Source: Planococcus antarcticus DSM 14505
Lineage (GTDB): Bacteria; Bacillota; Bacilli; Bacillales_A; Planococcaceae
Length of the DNA stretch: 64,000 bases
NCBI RefSeq assembly: GCF_001687565.2
Contig: NZ_CP016534.2
Location: 2,794,501-2,858,500 of the forward strand
Direction of reading: 5' to 3'
The number at the start of each line of letters is the position of its first letter. Position 1 is the stretch's first letter. Below are positions 1 through 7,476 of the stretch, piece after piece. Position numbers and translations under genes: made by a program. The notes beneath the pieces are model-generated. The model saw only the letters and a list, made by a program, of their open reading frames with translations, did not search any database and was not told where the DNA came from.

Positions 1-130
1 ATTCGTATTATTTAGAAAATAATAGTTAATTTACAAAAACTTAATAATAAATTATCGTTTCTACTAATTTCCTAATATAATAATAACAATTTTAGAAAGA
101 TTCTAGCTAATGACAAGACGAGCTAGAAAA

Positions 131-165
131 AAATCCCTTGAGCACACAAATTGCTCAAGGGATTT
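131..165 (-). terminator. Terminator of galE
   Basis: A 13-bp stem (AAATCCCTTGAGC / GCTCAAGGGATTT) with a 9-nt loop lies 10 bases past the galE stop. Read on the minus strand it runs into a T-rich tract. Confidence 0.85.
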
Positions 166-175
166 CATCTTTCTT

Positions 176-1141
176 TTATTTTGAATGCCATGCCCACGCA
201 CTGCCAATAATGGCCTGTAAATCATACACGGGCGTCCAGCCCAATGCATCCGTAATTTTATTGGAAGATGCGACCAAAGTAGCCGGATCTCCTGCGCGGC
301 GAGGAGCATATTCGACGGTTGCTTGTTTGCCAGATACCTGTTGGCAAGTATCGATGATCTCATTCACCGAATAGCCTGCCCCGTTTCCAAGATTATAGGT
401 TTTGTTGGCGATTTTTCCATTGGCCATACCTTCGTAAGACAGGATATGCGCTCGTGCCAGATCCGTGATATGGATGTAATCCCGTACGCAAGTTCCATCT
501 GAGGTGTTATAGTCTGTCCCAAATACTGAAATCTTATCGCGCTGGCCCATAAGATGCTGCAAAACGATAGGGATTAAATGCGATTCGGGATCGTGGCTTT
601 CGCCGATTTCTCCCGATTCATGTGCACCCGCTGCGTTGAAATAGCGAAGCACAATATATTGGAAATCATGAACGCACGCAATGTCAGCCAAAATCTGTTC
701 GATCATCAATTTTGAACGGCCATAGGGATTGATTGGATTTGTCGATGTCTCTTCCGTGATCACGTCCGTATCCGGTATGCCGTAAGTGGCAGCTGTTGAT
801 GAAAAGATAAAGCGCTTGACGCCGTGCTCAATCATTTTCTCTAGCAGCACCAAAGTTGCGCTGACATTATTGCGGTAATATTTCAGCGGATTTTCAACTG
901 ATTCGCCCACCAAGCTATTGGCTGCGAAATGGAAGACCGCATCTATGCTGTGCGTAGTAAAAATTTCATCTAGAATTGCGCGGTCACCTAAGTCACCTTT
1001 CACAAAATCCGCCCGCTCATCAATTAAATGCTCGAAACCGGTCGTCAAATTGTCTAACACCACTACCTCGTATGTACTCACTAGCTCCTTAACTGTGTGA
1101 CTGCCGATATACCCCGCACCGCCGCAAACTAAAATTGCCAT
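176..1141 (-). CDS. galE: UDP-glucose 4-epimerase
   Basis: Cytoplasmic NAD-dependent enzyme interconverting UDP-glucose and UDP-galactose for envelope polysaccharides. The 321-residue product has the N-terminal Rossmann motif GGAGYIGS (residues 7-14), the catalytic Ser in SSTAATYG (about 114-115) and the Tyr140-x3-Lys144 pair in PYGRSK, so the short-chain dehydrogenase catalytic set is complete. It is slightly shorter than typical 330-340 residue GalE proteins. The ATG is preceded by GAGGAGG at 9-nt spacing. A 12-bp palindrome overlaps the probable -10 box upstream, suggesting repressor control. It is followed by a good terminator, so it is probably monocistronic. The later galU makes UDP-glucose, the substrate. 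Confidence 0.96.
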   Translation of the reverse strand: MAILVCGGAGYIGSHTVKELVSTYEVVVLDNLTTGFEHLIDERADFVKGDLGDRAILDEIFTTHSIDAVFHFAANSLVGESVENPLKYYRNNVSATLVLLEKMIEHGVKRFIFSSTAATYGIPDTDVITEETSTNPINPYGRSKLMIEQILADIACVHDFQYIVLRYFNAAGAHESGEIGESHDPESHLIPIVLQHLMGQRDKISVFGTDYNTSDGTCVRDYIHITDLARAHILSYEGMANGKIANKTYNLGNGAGYSVNEIIDTCQQVSGKQATVEYAPRRAGDPATLVASSNKITDALGWTPVYDLQAIIGSAWAWHSK

Positions 1142-1170
1142 AAATTTTTTCCTCCTCTGCCCATAAAAGA

Positions 1171-1213
1171 TGCTAATGGTATCGATTATACCATTAGCAG
1201 AAAATTTTCAAGA
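1171..1213 (-). promoter_or_regulatory. galE promoter overlapped by a palindromic operator
   Basis: On the minus strand a TATAAT -10 box (plus 1185-1190) lies inside a palindrome with perfect 12-bp arms TGCTAATGGTAT / ATACCATTAGCA (1171-1182 and 1188-1199). A TTGAAA-like -35 lies 15-16 bp upstream. There is no T-run after the palindrome, so an operator is a better reading than a terminator. Confidence 0.55.
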
Positions 1214-1238
1214 GGATTTATTTCAATAAAATAGACTG

Positions 1239-1373
1239 ACCACACTTTATTTGATCACGACCGCACCCCATATGACGTTAACCGCATCTGGATCTGTTAA
1301 GACCGCACCTCGCAGGGTAAAAACCGCACCTCAACAGGCGATTTCCACACCTCAATTCGTTAAGACCGCACCT
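1239..1373 (-). repeat. Phased 21-bp array A (core GAGGTGCGGT on minus strand)
   Basis: Seven copies of a degenerate core ACCGCACCT (plus-strand sense) start at 1239, 1260, 1281, 1302, 1323, 1344 and 1365, every step exactly 21 bp. The 11-12 bp between cores are not conserved. The array begins directly after the terminator of the beta-helix gene (minus direction) and ends before the galE promoter. No protein is implied: the open frame across it is a by-product of a 21-nt period. Confidence 0.85.
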
Positions 1374-1393
1374 CGTTCACAAAAAACAAAAAA

Positions 1394-1433
1394 ACGTTTC
1401 CACGGAGCCTTTGACGACCCCAGCAGGAAACGT
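1394..1433 (-). terminator. Terminator of the beta-helix gene
   Basis: Stem ACGTTTCC / GGAAACGT with a long loop. On the minus strand it is followed by T-rich sequence (plus A-run 1380-1393). It lies immediately after the stop at 1436. Confidence 0.7.
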
Positions 1434-1435
1434 GT

Positions 1436-2563
1436 CTATTCTTCTTCTTCCGGTACAAAATAGTTTTGGCTTTCGTAGACTTCCAAGTCCTTCTCAGGCA
1501 TGATGAGGTTGCCGATATTTAAGGTGTTGCCAATGACGACATGCCCATCCCCCGCCCCCACATAAATGCCGTAAGAGGATTTATCTCGCGGATCAACGAC
1601 CAAATTGTTTAGAATCTGGGTGTTGTAGCTGGGCAGTTCGAGGTTTTTGCCACCATCTCCTCCCCTTACAGCGATGTTGTATTCATTGTTGAAGGCAATA
1701 TTCGATTCGATGATATTTGACTCTGAAGCATTTTTAACATCGATGCCGTAATAAAATCCACTAACTGTATTATTTTCGATCAGGCTGCTGGTTTCACTTT
1801 CTACGGTAATTCCCTGCTGATCGTCATAACCTGGCCGGTCTTCCGTAACCATGCAATTGACCACATGATTATCTTCGCCACCTCCATACAAAGATACATG
1901 ACCGTCGCCAGAATTTCGCACTACACACGAATCAATGACATTATGGTTGGAATCAAAATTGATGATTCCCGATCCGTAATTAAATTCCGAAGTGACTTTC
2001 CGAACAATATTATCATCTGAATGATTAAGATGGACACCTTGTGAATAGTTCTTCATATAAGTACCTTCGATCGAGCTATTGTCCGTATAGAGAAACAAAA
2101 TGGCGATATGGGAAGTCAAAGAGCCATCTTCTGGCAAACGCTCCCCCATCAAAACGCCGCCTTTAAGGTGGACATCTTCTGTTTCATTGACCCAAAACAC
2201 TCCATATTCTTCTTCCGTATCCGTCTGGAATATAACCTCTTCCATTAAAATGGTGATCGGCCTTGAGATCTTCAAAGCAAAATAGCTGTCCCCATATCCC
2301 GTGACTGCTTTAAGCTCAGGGTTTTTGCTAAGCTTATAGACGCCTGGTGGTATTTCTAGAGTGCCTCCGGCTGGCGTTTCGTCAATGGCTGCTTGAATTT
2401 CTTCCGTTTTATCGACGGCTTCGTCCAGATTAGCATTATAACTTTCAACACCACTTTCGGCATCGTCTCCTTGTGTCATTTTTTCAACCATCAAAAAGAA
2501 ATAGCCAAATCCTACAATTCCCAAAAGTACCAGCAGGGCAGATCCAACTTTTTTTACTGTCAT
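1436..2563 (-). CDS. Membrane-anchored right-handed beta-helix repeat protein
   Basis: A 375-residue protein with an N-terminal hydrophobic segment (about residues 6-25) and then a long body of repeated Asn/Gly/Ile-rich turns (for example SGDGHVSLYGGGEDNHVV, IENNTVSGFYYGIDVKN) typical of parallel beta-helix proteins of the NosD / pectate-lyase-like superfamily. It is probably an extracytoplasmic protein tethered to the membrane and acting on or binding polysaccharide. No substrate can be named. The start at 2563 is preferred because AAGGAGGTGATTGGC precedes that ATG; a GTG nine bases upstream lies within the ribosome binding site. The C-terminus ends in an acidic PEEEE tail. The context is an envelope gene block. 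Confidence 0.75.
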   Translation of the reverse strand: MTVKKVGSALLVLLGIVGFGYFFLMVEKMTQGDDAESGVESYNANLDEAVDKTEEIQAAIDETPAGGTLEIPPGVYKLSKNPELKAVTGYGDSYFALKISRPITILMEEVIFQTDTEEEYGVFWVNETEDVHLKGGVLMGERLPEDGSLTSHIAILFLYTDNSSIEGTYMKNYSQGVHLNHSDDNIVRKVTSEFNYGSGIINFDSNHNVIDSCVVRNSGDGHVSLYGGGEDNHVVNCMVTEDRPGYDDQQGITVESETSSLIENNTVSGFYYGIDVKNASESNIIESNIAFNNEYNIAVRGGDGGKNLELPSYNTQILNNLVVDPRDKSSYGIYVGAGDGHVVIGNTLNIGNLIMPEKDLEVYESQNYFVPEEEE

Positions 2564-2687
2564 GCCAATCACCTCCTTTGTTGCGAAATCTCTTACTAAT
2601 CATCATACAGAATACAGGCCAAAAATAACAGTTTGATATCTGAAAATTCAAATATAAATTTTTATTTGGTAAAAAAGAACTAAAAAA

Positions 2688-2724
2688 CACCACATCCATC
2701 AGAGTTGCTCCGATGGATGTGGTG
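2688..2724 (-). terminator. Terminator overlapping the stop of the small membrane gene
   Basis: Perfect 13-bp stem CACCACATCCATC / GATGGATGTGGTG. On the minus strand it is followed by TTTTTTA. The stem includes the stop codon at 2699-2701. Confidence 0.85.
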
Positions 2725-2932
2725 TTTTGTTTTCTTTATGTGATGTTGGCTGTTCGATCGGTTGAGTGTGGCGAGTTTCAATAACTTTTTTTTCTGCTGT
2801 ACTATCCTTGCTGCGAGCCAGCAATTCTTCGCGGTGGCTGTCAGCGGCCTCTTCTCTCTTTGAACTTGCTTTACCCAAAGAAAAAATAATGGCCGTTACG
2901 AACATAAAACCTCCTGCAATTAATGCCCACAT
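2699..2932 (-). CDS. Small single-pass membrane protein, unknown function
   Basis: A 77-residue protein: one N-terminal transmembrane segment (WALIAGGFMFVTAIIFSLG, residues 2-20) followed by a hydrophilic, charged tail rich in Glu, Lys, Ser and Thr. I do not recognise a family. The ATG at 2932 is chosen because AGAGGTGG lies 5 nt upstream; a GTG nine bases further upstream overlaps that site. Its end is embedded in a strong terminator hairpin, which supports a real transcript. The neighbours are envelope genes on the same strand. Confidence 0.6.
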   Translation of the reverse strand: MWALIAGGFMFVTAIIFSLGKASSKREEAADSHREELLARSKDSTAEKKVIETRHTQPIEQPTSHKENKTPHPSEQL

Positions 2933-3124
2933 ACAATCCACCTCTTTTTATAAAGACCAGTTGCTGTCATTAACGTCCTACTCCTTACAATATCCAATAT
3001 TATTTAACTATATATTAGTTTACGCTAATTTTTTGGTATTTACTAGATTCATATTGACCAGTAAATTGAAACTCACTGTGTCTATTGATCTACATTAGAC
3101 AACTCATTTATGATTATTCTGTTT

Positions 3125-3598
3125 TTATCTGCTGTTTGCTGCACTCTTTCCTCTCAATCTCCACAGCTCGTCTGTAATGATGTAAACTACCATGCCCAAA
3201 CTGGCGCCCGCACTATCAATTAAAACGTCTCTGGCTTCGCCGCTCCGGCCATCGATAAACAATTGATGGAATTCATCAGTCGTTGCAAACAAAACACACA
3301 TGCCTAAACCTAGCAGCAACTGCTTCAGCCCACGAAAACCGCTACTTCTCCAAGCATTGAAACTCAGCAGGCTTAGTAGGAAATAAGCAAAAAAATGAGC
3401 GTTTTTCCGAACAAAAGTGTGAAAGCTATCAATGTCAAATTCCAAATTCGGCGCCACTTGCTCGACAAAGTTCAAAAGTGCTACTACGACACCCGAACTC
3501 AAATCACTTGAAGCTGAACCTGGCTGGTGAGAAAGATAAAAAATCACAGCCATCCAAGAAATAGCCGCTATCCATGAAATACTTTTATATGCTGTCAT
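3125..3598 (-). CDS. VanZ-like family membrane protein
   Basis: A 157-residue integral membrane protein with about four hydrophobic segments. The conserved VanZ-family blocks are visible: a SHQPG segment after the first helix, RKNAHFFAYF in the middle, and TDEFHQLFIDGRSGEARDVL followed by a Gly/Ala-rich helix. VanZ confers low-level teicoplanin resistance in the vanA cluster, but most chromosomal homologues have no established role. Here there are no van genes, so only a general envelope role can be inferred. A second, divergent member is at 37245-37721. The start is ATG with AAAGGA upstream. Confidence 0.8.
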   Translation of the reverse strand: MTAYKSISWIAAISWMAVIFYLSHQPGSASSDLSSGVVVALLNFVEQVAPNLEFDIDSFHTFVRKNAHFFAYFLLSLLSFNAWRSSGFRGLKQLLLGLGMCVLFATTDEFHQLFIDGRSGEARDVLIDSAGASLGMVVYIITDELWRLRGKSAANSR

Positions 3599-3767
3599 AT
3601 GACAAATCCTTTACCATTAAAATCAGATGTTATCCGTAAACTACATTATATCACCTGACACAAAAAGCGAAAGCTAGCTTTTCGCTCGCTTCTCCTTTCT
3701 GCCAGATAAGCAAAGCAAGCTTCCAGCATATGAACTTGCTTTTCAGACTTTATCAGTAAAAATAAAA

Positions 3768-3793
3768 AAAGTCTGCGTAAATCGGCAGACTTT
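3768..3793 (-). terminator. Terminator of FemAB-like gene 1
   Basis: Stem AAAGTCTGC / GCAGACTTT with an 8-nt loop. On the minus strand it is followed by a T-run (plus 3764-3770). It sits just after the stop at 3807. Confidence 0.85.
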
Positions 3794-3806
3794 CCTTTTC
3801 CAAAAT

Positions 3807-4826
3807 TTAACGATTGGTAATGCTCAACTGTTCACGCACTGCTGCAAGAGACCGGTATGCAGGAAATGAGTCGCTCTCGTTTTCGACTCCGACCGTTTTG
3901 CATAGCAAACAGTAAATCTTGCGGTTCCATATTTTACGGCTGACGTAATACTCGAACTCTGTATTTTTGCCGAACTGCTTTTTAAAAAGGTACAAGGGAT
4001 CGTCTATCTCACTTGTGACACCTCCACCTTCGTGAATCAGATCCATTCCATGTTCTTTCCCCCACTCTACGAGCGAATACCGCATAACGAAAGACGCTGA
4101 TAGCCGGTGGTATTCCTCTAAGGTTCCAGACAAATGAATGTGGATGATTTTGTCGTAAACCAGGTTCAGTCCCATCGCAATTACTTTTCCCTCATAAAGC
4201 ACTTCCGACAAGAGGATGTTCTTGCCAAACGACTTTAAAAGCTCTTCAAAATAAGCGTCAGTGAAATAGTAGATGGCCGCGGCACTCTTTCTTTTCATGG
4301 TTGAGTAATAAATCTGCTTGAATGCTTCCAGGCTAGCCGGATTTTTTGTCACGCGATATTCAACACCGGCATCGAGTGCTTTGCGGATGCTTTTTTGCTT
4401 TGACTTAGAAAACTCCGATTTCACAGGGTTTTCGTAATCCTTTAAATTGGTTCCTGTTGTATAGCGGCGAAACGTCAATTCGTAGCAGTTTTGGAAGTCC
4501 TGGGCATTCGTGAATAAGGGATGAAAACGGACAAACTCACAGACAATATTCTCTTTTTGGCAATATACCTCAAACTTATCGTGGAAAGCTTGGACCACCT
4601 GGCATTTGTGTGTTTCTTGGCATTCGGTGATTAGTGGCCCCCCATAGCCGTAGGGTGTGCTTATATCAAAATAAGACTCTTCGTTGATGCACACAGGAAT
4701 AGGGCGTTTAATAAACAAATGCCTGACTTTCCCCAAGGGATGCTCGAACTCAAAAACCTCACATATTCCCTGTTCAATTTGTTCATACAAACGTCCGTAA
4801 TCCCGTTCAAAATAGATGTCACTCAC
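3807..4826 (-). CDS. FemAB-like GNAT acyltransferase (paralogue 1)
   Basis: A 339-residue cytoplasmic protein with two tandem GNAT-like halves, of the FemAB / peptidoglycan-bridge aminoacyltransferase-like superfamily, acyltransferase branch. The first half has the conserved YFDISTPYGYGGPL segment. The second has KSIRKALDAGVEYRV, then HLSGTLEEYHRLSASF and a C-terminal LYLFKKQFG. This layout is shared with paralogues at 5014-6006 and 19748-20752. FemAB proteins add amino acids to lipid II; this branch also occurs in exopolysaccharide clusters, so the substrate is unknown. GTG at 4826 is chosen because GAAGGAGG lies 10 nt upstream and the resulting N-terminus (VSDIYFERDYGRLYE) aligns with the paralogues. 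Confidence 0.75.
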   Translation of the reverse strand: MSDIYFERDYGRLYEQIEQGICEVFEFEHPLGKVRHLFIKRPIPVCINEESYFDISTPYGYGGPLITECQETHKCQVVQAFHDKFEVYCQKENIVCEFVRFHPLFTNAQDFQNCYELTFRRYTTGTNLKDYENPVKSEFSKSKQKSIRKALDAGVEYRVTKNPASLEAFKQIYYSTMKRKSAAAIYYFTDAYFEELLKSFGKNILLSEVLYEGKVIAMGLNLVYDKIIHIHLSGTLEEYHRLSASFVMRYSLVEWGKEHGMDLIHEGGGVTSEIDDPLYLFKKQFGKNTEFEYYVSRKIWNRKIYCLLCKTVGVENESDSFPAYRSLAAVREQLSITNR

Positions 4827-5013
4827 CTTGAATCTGCCTCCTTCTGCCAAAGCTTTTTTGTAAGCAAAGACAGCTAATCGAGTGAAAATTACCATCTGTT
4901 TACAATTTCCGCTCTTTATTTAGATAGTTTAACATACCCCTACAATTTATCCATCAAAAATACAGATTTTTTTGATAATTCTATTTAATTCGAACTAATG
5001 AAAGACATCCTCT

Positions 5014-6006
5014 CTATCCTCGATATAGCGGAAAATAGCCCATCACTTTTATACCTCCATTTTCCATTTTGCGATCGACGAGTTGGTCATATGTTTTCTG
5101 GAGACGTATTTTCTTACCAATTACCAAATCCAAGGCTTTGGTCTTGGTAAATCCTTTTTTAAATCGATGCAAGTTTTCGTATGGAGCCGTCCCACCCAGT
5201 TGAAACTCTTTTTTGTTATTCTCAATTCCCCATCGGCATGCTTCATATTGAATCAAACTATTTGCTGCCAAATGAAAATAGTCTGGATCATTCGCAGTCA
5301 AATGAGAGTGCATATAGTCTCCATAATGCAGGATAAGAGAAGAAGAAATATATTCTCCTTCATATTTTGCATTCAGCAAGAACTGCTTGCCTTTAAAGAT
5401 TTCAAAGGATTTCTGAAAAAACTCCTCGGAAAACAAGTAATAGTCATTGTTTATTCCATTTCTTTTCGCCGTGATGTCATACAGTCGATGAAATTCACCA
5501 ACTGTCTCCCCTGTAAAGTCCAACTCAATCTCTACATTATTTTTTTGTGCTTTTCTCACTTGGGTTCGTGATTTTGGTGAAAACTCATCCATAAAAAAAT
5601 CTTCAACCGTCAAATCAATATAAATCATATCGCCATTATTTCGAAAACTGTAAAGGTGTTCGAAATTCTTAACGTTTTGAATCCACGGATTGAACCTAAC
5701 GTATTCAGTGACAATGTTGTTTTCCTCACAATACTGTTGGAATGCACTGTCGTATTCCGCTACCAATTCTTGGCGCTTCCCTTCCTGGCACTCTAGTACG
5801 ATTGGGCCGCTAAATCCATAAGGCGTGATGATATCGTAATAGGTTATCGCGCCAGTATCAACAGGAACTGGCCTTGCAATAAATTGATAATTGATATGAC
5901 CCAAATCGTTCTTAAATTCGAACATTGTCCATTTCCCTTGTTCTTCTTGGGTTTCAAAATATTTTCCCCATTCAGGTAAAAAATAAATATCTGGTACATT
6001 AGCCAT
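5014..6006 (-). CDS. FemAB-like GNAT acyltransferase (paralogue 2)
   Basis: A 330-residue protein with the same two-part FemAB-like architecture as its neighbour: YYDIITPYGFSGPIVLECQ in the first half, SPKSRTQVRKAQKNNVEIEL linking to the second GNAT half, and LHRFKKGFTKT near the end. It is clearly diverged from paralogue 1, so the pair is not a recent duplication. It sits 187 nt upstream of paralogue 1 on the same strand with no obvious terminator between, so co-transcription is possible. The ATG has AGGAGGAACGATAA directly upstream. The target is probably an envelope sugar or muropeptide, but this is inferred only from family and context. Confidence 0.75.
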   Translation of the reverse strand: MANVPDIYFLPEWGKYFETQEEQGKWTMFEFKNDLGHINYQFIARPVPVDTGAITYYDIITPYGFSGPIVLECQEGKRQELVAEYDSAFQQYCEENNIVTEYVRFNPWIQNVKNFEHLYSFRNNGDMIYIDLTVEDFFMDEFSPKSRTQVRKAQKNNVEIELDFTGETVGEFHRLYDITAKRNGINNDYYLFSEEFFQKSFEIFKGKQFLLNAKYEGEYISSSLILHYGDYMHSHLTANDPDYFHLAANSLIQYEACRWGIENNKKEFQLGGTAPYENLHRFKKGFTKTKALDLVIGKKIRLQKTYDQLVDRKMENGGIKVMGYFPLYRG

Positions 6007-6189
6007 TTATCGTTCCTCCTCGTAAATTATCAGATTAAAAAGAAAACTCAGACTTTTTTTAAAATCATACCATTTTTAAGGGGTCAAAAGAATTAAAAAA
6101 AATAAAAAACAATTATAAATACCTATTTTTTTGTTGACAAGATCTATTTTTTATTTAATACTCGATTTACAGGACTAATTAACTACTAG

Positions 6190-6228
6190 AAAGGATAAAC
6201 CTATATGTTTAATAATTTAGTAAAATGA
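6190..6228 (+). promoter_or_regulatory. Seven-codon leader ORF overlapping the deacetylase start
   Basis: The only good ribosome binding site (AAAGGA, 6190-6195) serves an ATG at 6205, which opens a 7-codon ORF (MFNNLVK) ending in TGA at 6226-6228. That stop overlaps the ATG of the deacetylase (6225) as ATGA. The main gene has no Shine-Dalgarno of its own at proper spacing, so translational coupling is likely. Confidence 0.5.
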
Positions 6229-7442
6229 AAAATAATGGATTTTATTTACGAATATTAATTTTAATAATCCTCTGCCTTTTTTTCTCCAGTGGGTATGTGG
6301 CTACAAGTCCCTCTGTTCAGGTGTATACCGATGGCAATTTAGTGGAATATGATGTTCTGCCTATTATTCAAAATGGACGAACAATGGTGCCAATCCGACA
6401 TACGATTTCCGCATTAGGCGTTTCAATTGTATGGGACAACAAGTCGAAAAAAGTCACGACGAAATCAGGTTCCAATGTCATTATTCTGTCGGTCGGAAAA
6501 AATACAGCTTCAGTTAATGGCAAAACTGTAAAACTAGATACGTCACCAATTATCGTTAAAGGCAGAACACTTATTCCACTGCGATTCATTTCGGAGAATT
6601 ATGGCTTTAAAGTCGAGTGGGACAACCAAGCCAAAATCATTTCCATTACTTCCCCTAAAATCGAACAAGTGAGCAATGAAGTATCAACTGTGGAAGTTCC
6701 CGTCTTGATGTATCATATCCTGATCCCAGGAAAAAACGATTCCGTCAGCATTGATCCAGTGCGTTTCAAAGAACAGATGCTGGCATTAAGATCAGCTGGG
6801 TATACAAGTATTACTGAAAATGATTTATTGAGTCATCTTGAGCAGGGTACCGTTCTCCCGGAAAAACCGGTACTCATCACTTTTGATGATGGCTATATCA
6901 GCAATTACACCGAAGCCTTTCCGGTACTGAAAGAGCTGGACATGAAAGCGAGCATTTACGTTATCGCCAGCCGGATATTTGAAAATGACGGATTCACAGC
7001 AGGAGAATACGAAAAGATTTCCTGGCAGCAAGCACGTGAAATGGCGGGAACGATAAGCATTCAAAGCCATACTTGGGATTCTCATTCGAAGCGTCCGGAC
7101 TATCAGGGACGCAGTAGAGGATTGATTGCTAGCCCCATAGATATTGACACAAAATTAGAAACGCAGAAAGAGTTTGAAGATCGTGTCTATACGGATTTAG
7201 CAGCATCAAAAAAAGCCATTGAAAAGAATGTTGGCACCAAAGTCACAGCTCTTAGCTATCCATATGGAGATTACACAGCTGACACGATCCGCTTAGCGAA
7301 AAAAGCAGGCTATAAAATGGCATTTACTGTTCGCAGTGGTGTGAATTTTTCAAACTCAGCTCCTTTTGAGTTGACGCGCACCACCGCCAATGGGTCATAC
7401 TCCGGCAACCAATTGATTAAATTAATCGAATCGCATAAATAA
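6225..7442 (+). CDS. Exported polysaccharide deacetylase with copper-amine-oxidase-like stalk domain
   Basis: A 405-residue extracytoplasmic enzyme. An N-terminal signal peptide (about residues 8-28) is followed by a two-lobed Cu_amine_oxidN1-like domain, recognisable by the paired GRTMVPIR and GRTLIPLR motifs (about residues 50 and 115). The C-terminal NodB domain starts near residue 155 with VPVLMYH. It carries the metal-binding TFDDGY motif, SHTWDSH and the LSYPYGDY motif, so it should be active on N-acetylated glycans (peptidoglycan, PNAG-type or teichoic polymers). It is one of the few plus-strand genes here. Its start overlaps a 7-codon leader ORF, and a bidirectional terminator follows. 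Confidence 0.9.
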   Translation: MKNNGFYLRILILIILCLFFSSGYVATSPSVQVYTDGNLVEYDVLPIIQNGRTMVPIRHTISALGVSIVWDNKSKKVTTKSGSNVIILSVGKNTASVNGKTVKLDTSPIIVKGRTLIPLRFISENYGFKVEWDNQAKIISITSPKIEQVSNEVSTVEVPVLMYHILIPGKNDSVSIDPVRFKEQMLALRSAGYTSITENDLLSHLEQGTVLPEKPVLITFDDGYISNYTEAFPVLKELDMKASIYVIASRIFENDGFTAGEYEKISWQQAREMAGTISIQSHTWDSHSKRPDYQGRSRGLIASPIDIDTKLETQKEFEDRVYTDLAASKKAIEKNVGTKVTALSYPYGDYTADTIRLAKKAGYKMAFTVRSGVNFSNSAPFELTRTTANGSYSGNQLIKLIESHK

Positions 7443-7476
7443 AAGCAGCGGCCATGAATCAGCGGCCGCTGCTTTT
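7442..7476. terminator. Bidirectional terminator
   Basis: Stem AAAGCAGCGGCC / GGCCGCTGCTTT between the convergent deacetylase and LtaS-like genes, with A-run and T-run on opposite sides. Confidence 0.85.

Noticed and set aside
1251..1463. Open frame of 70 codons with a TAP-containing heptapeptide repeat
   Set aside because: No ribosome binding site, and the repeat results from the 21-bp phased array (7 codons). Array F with a 20-bp step shows the family is not coding.
5083..5571. 162-codon plus-strand frame inside a FemAB-like gene
   Set aside because: Antisense shadow of a well-supported gene; no recognisable protein features.
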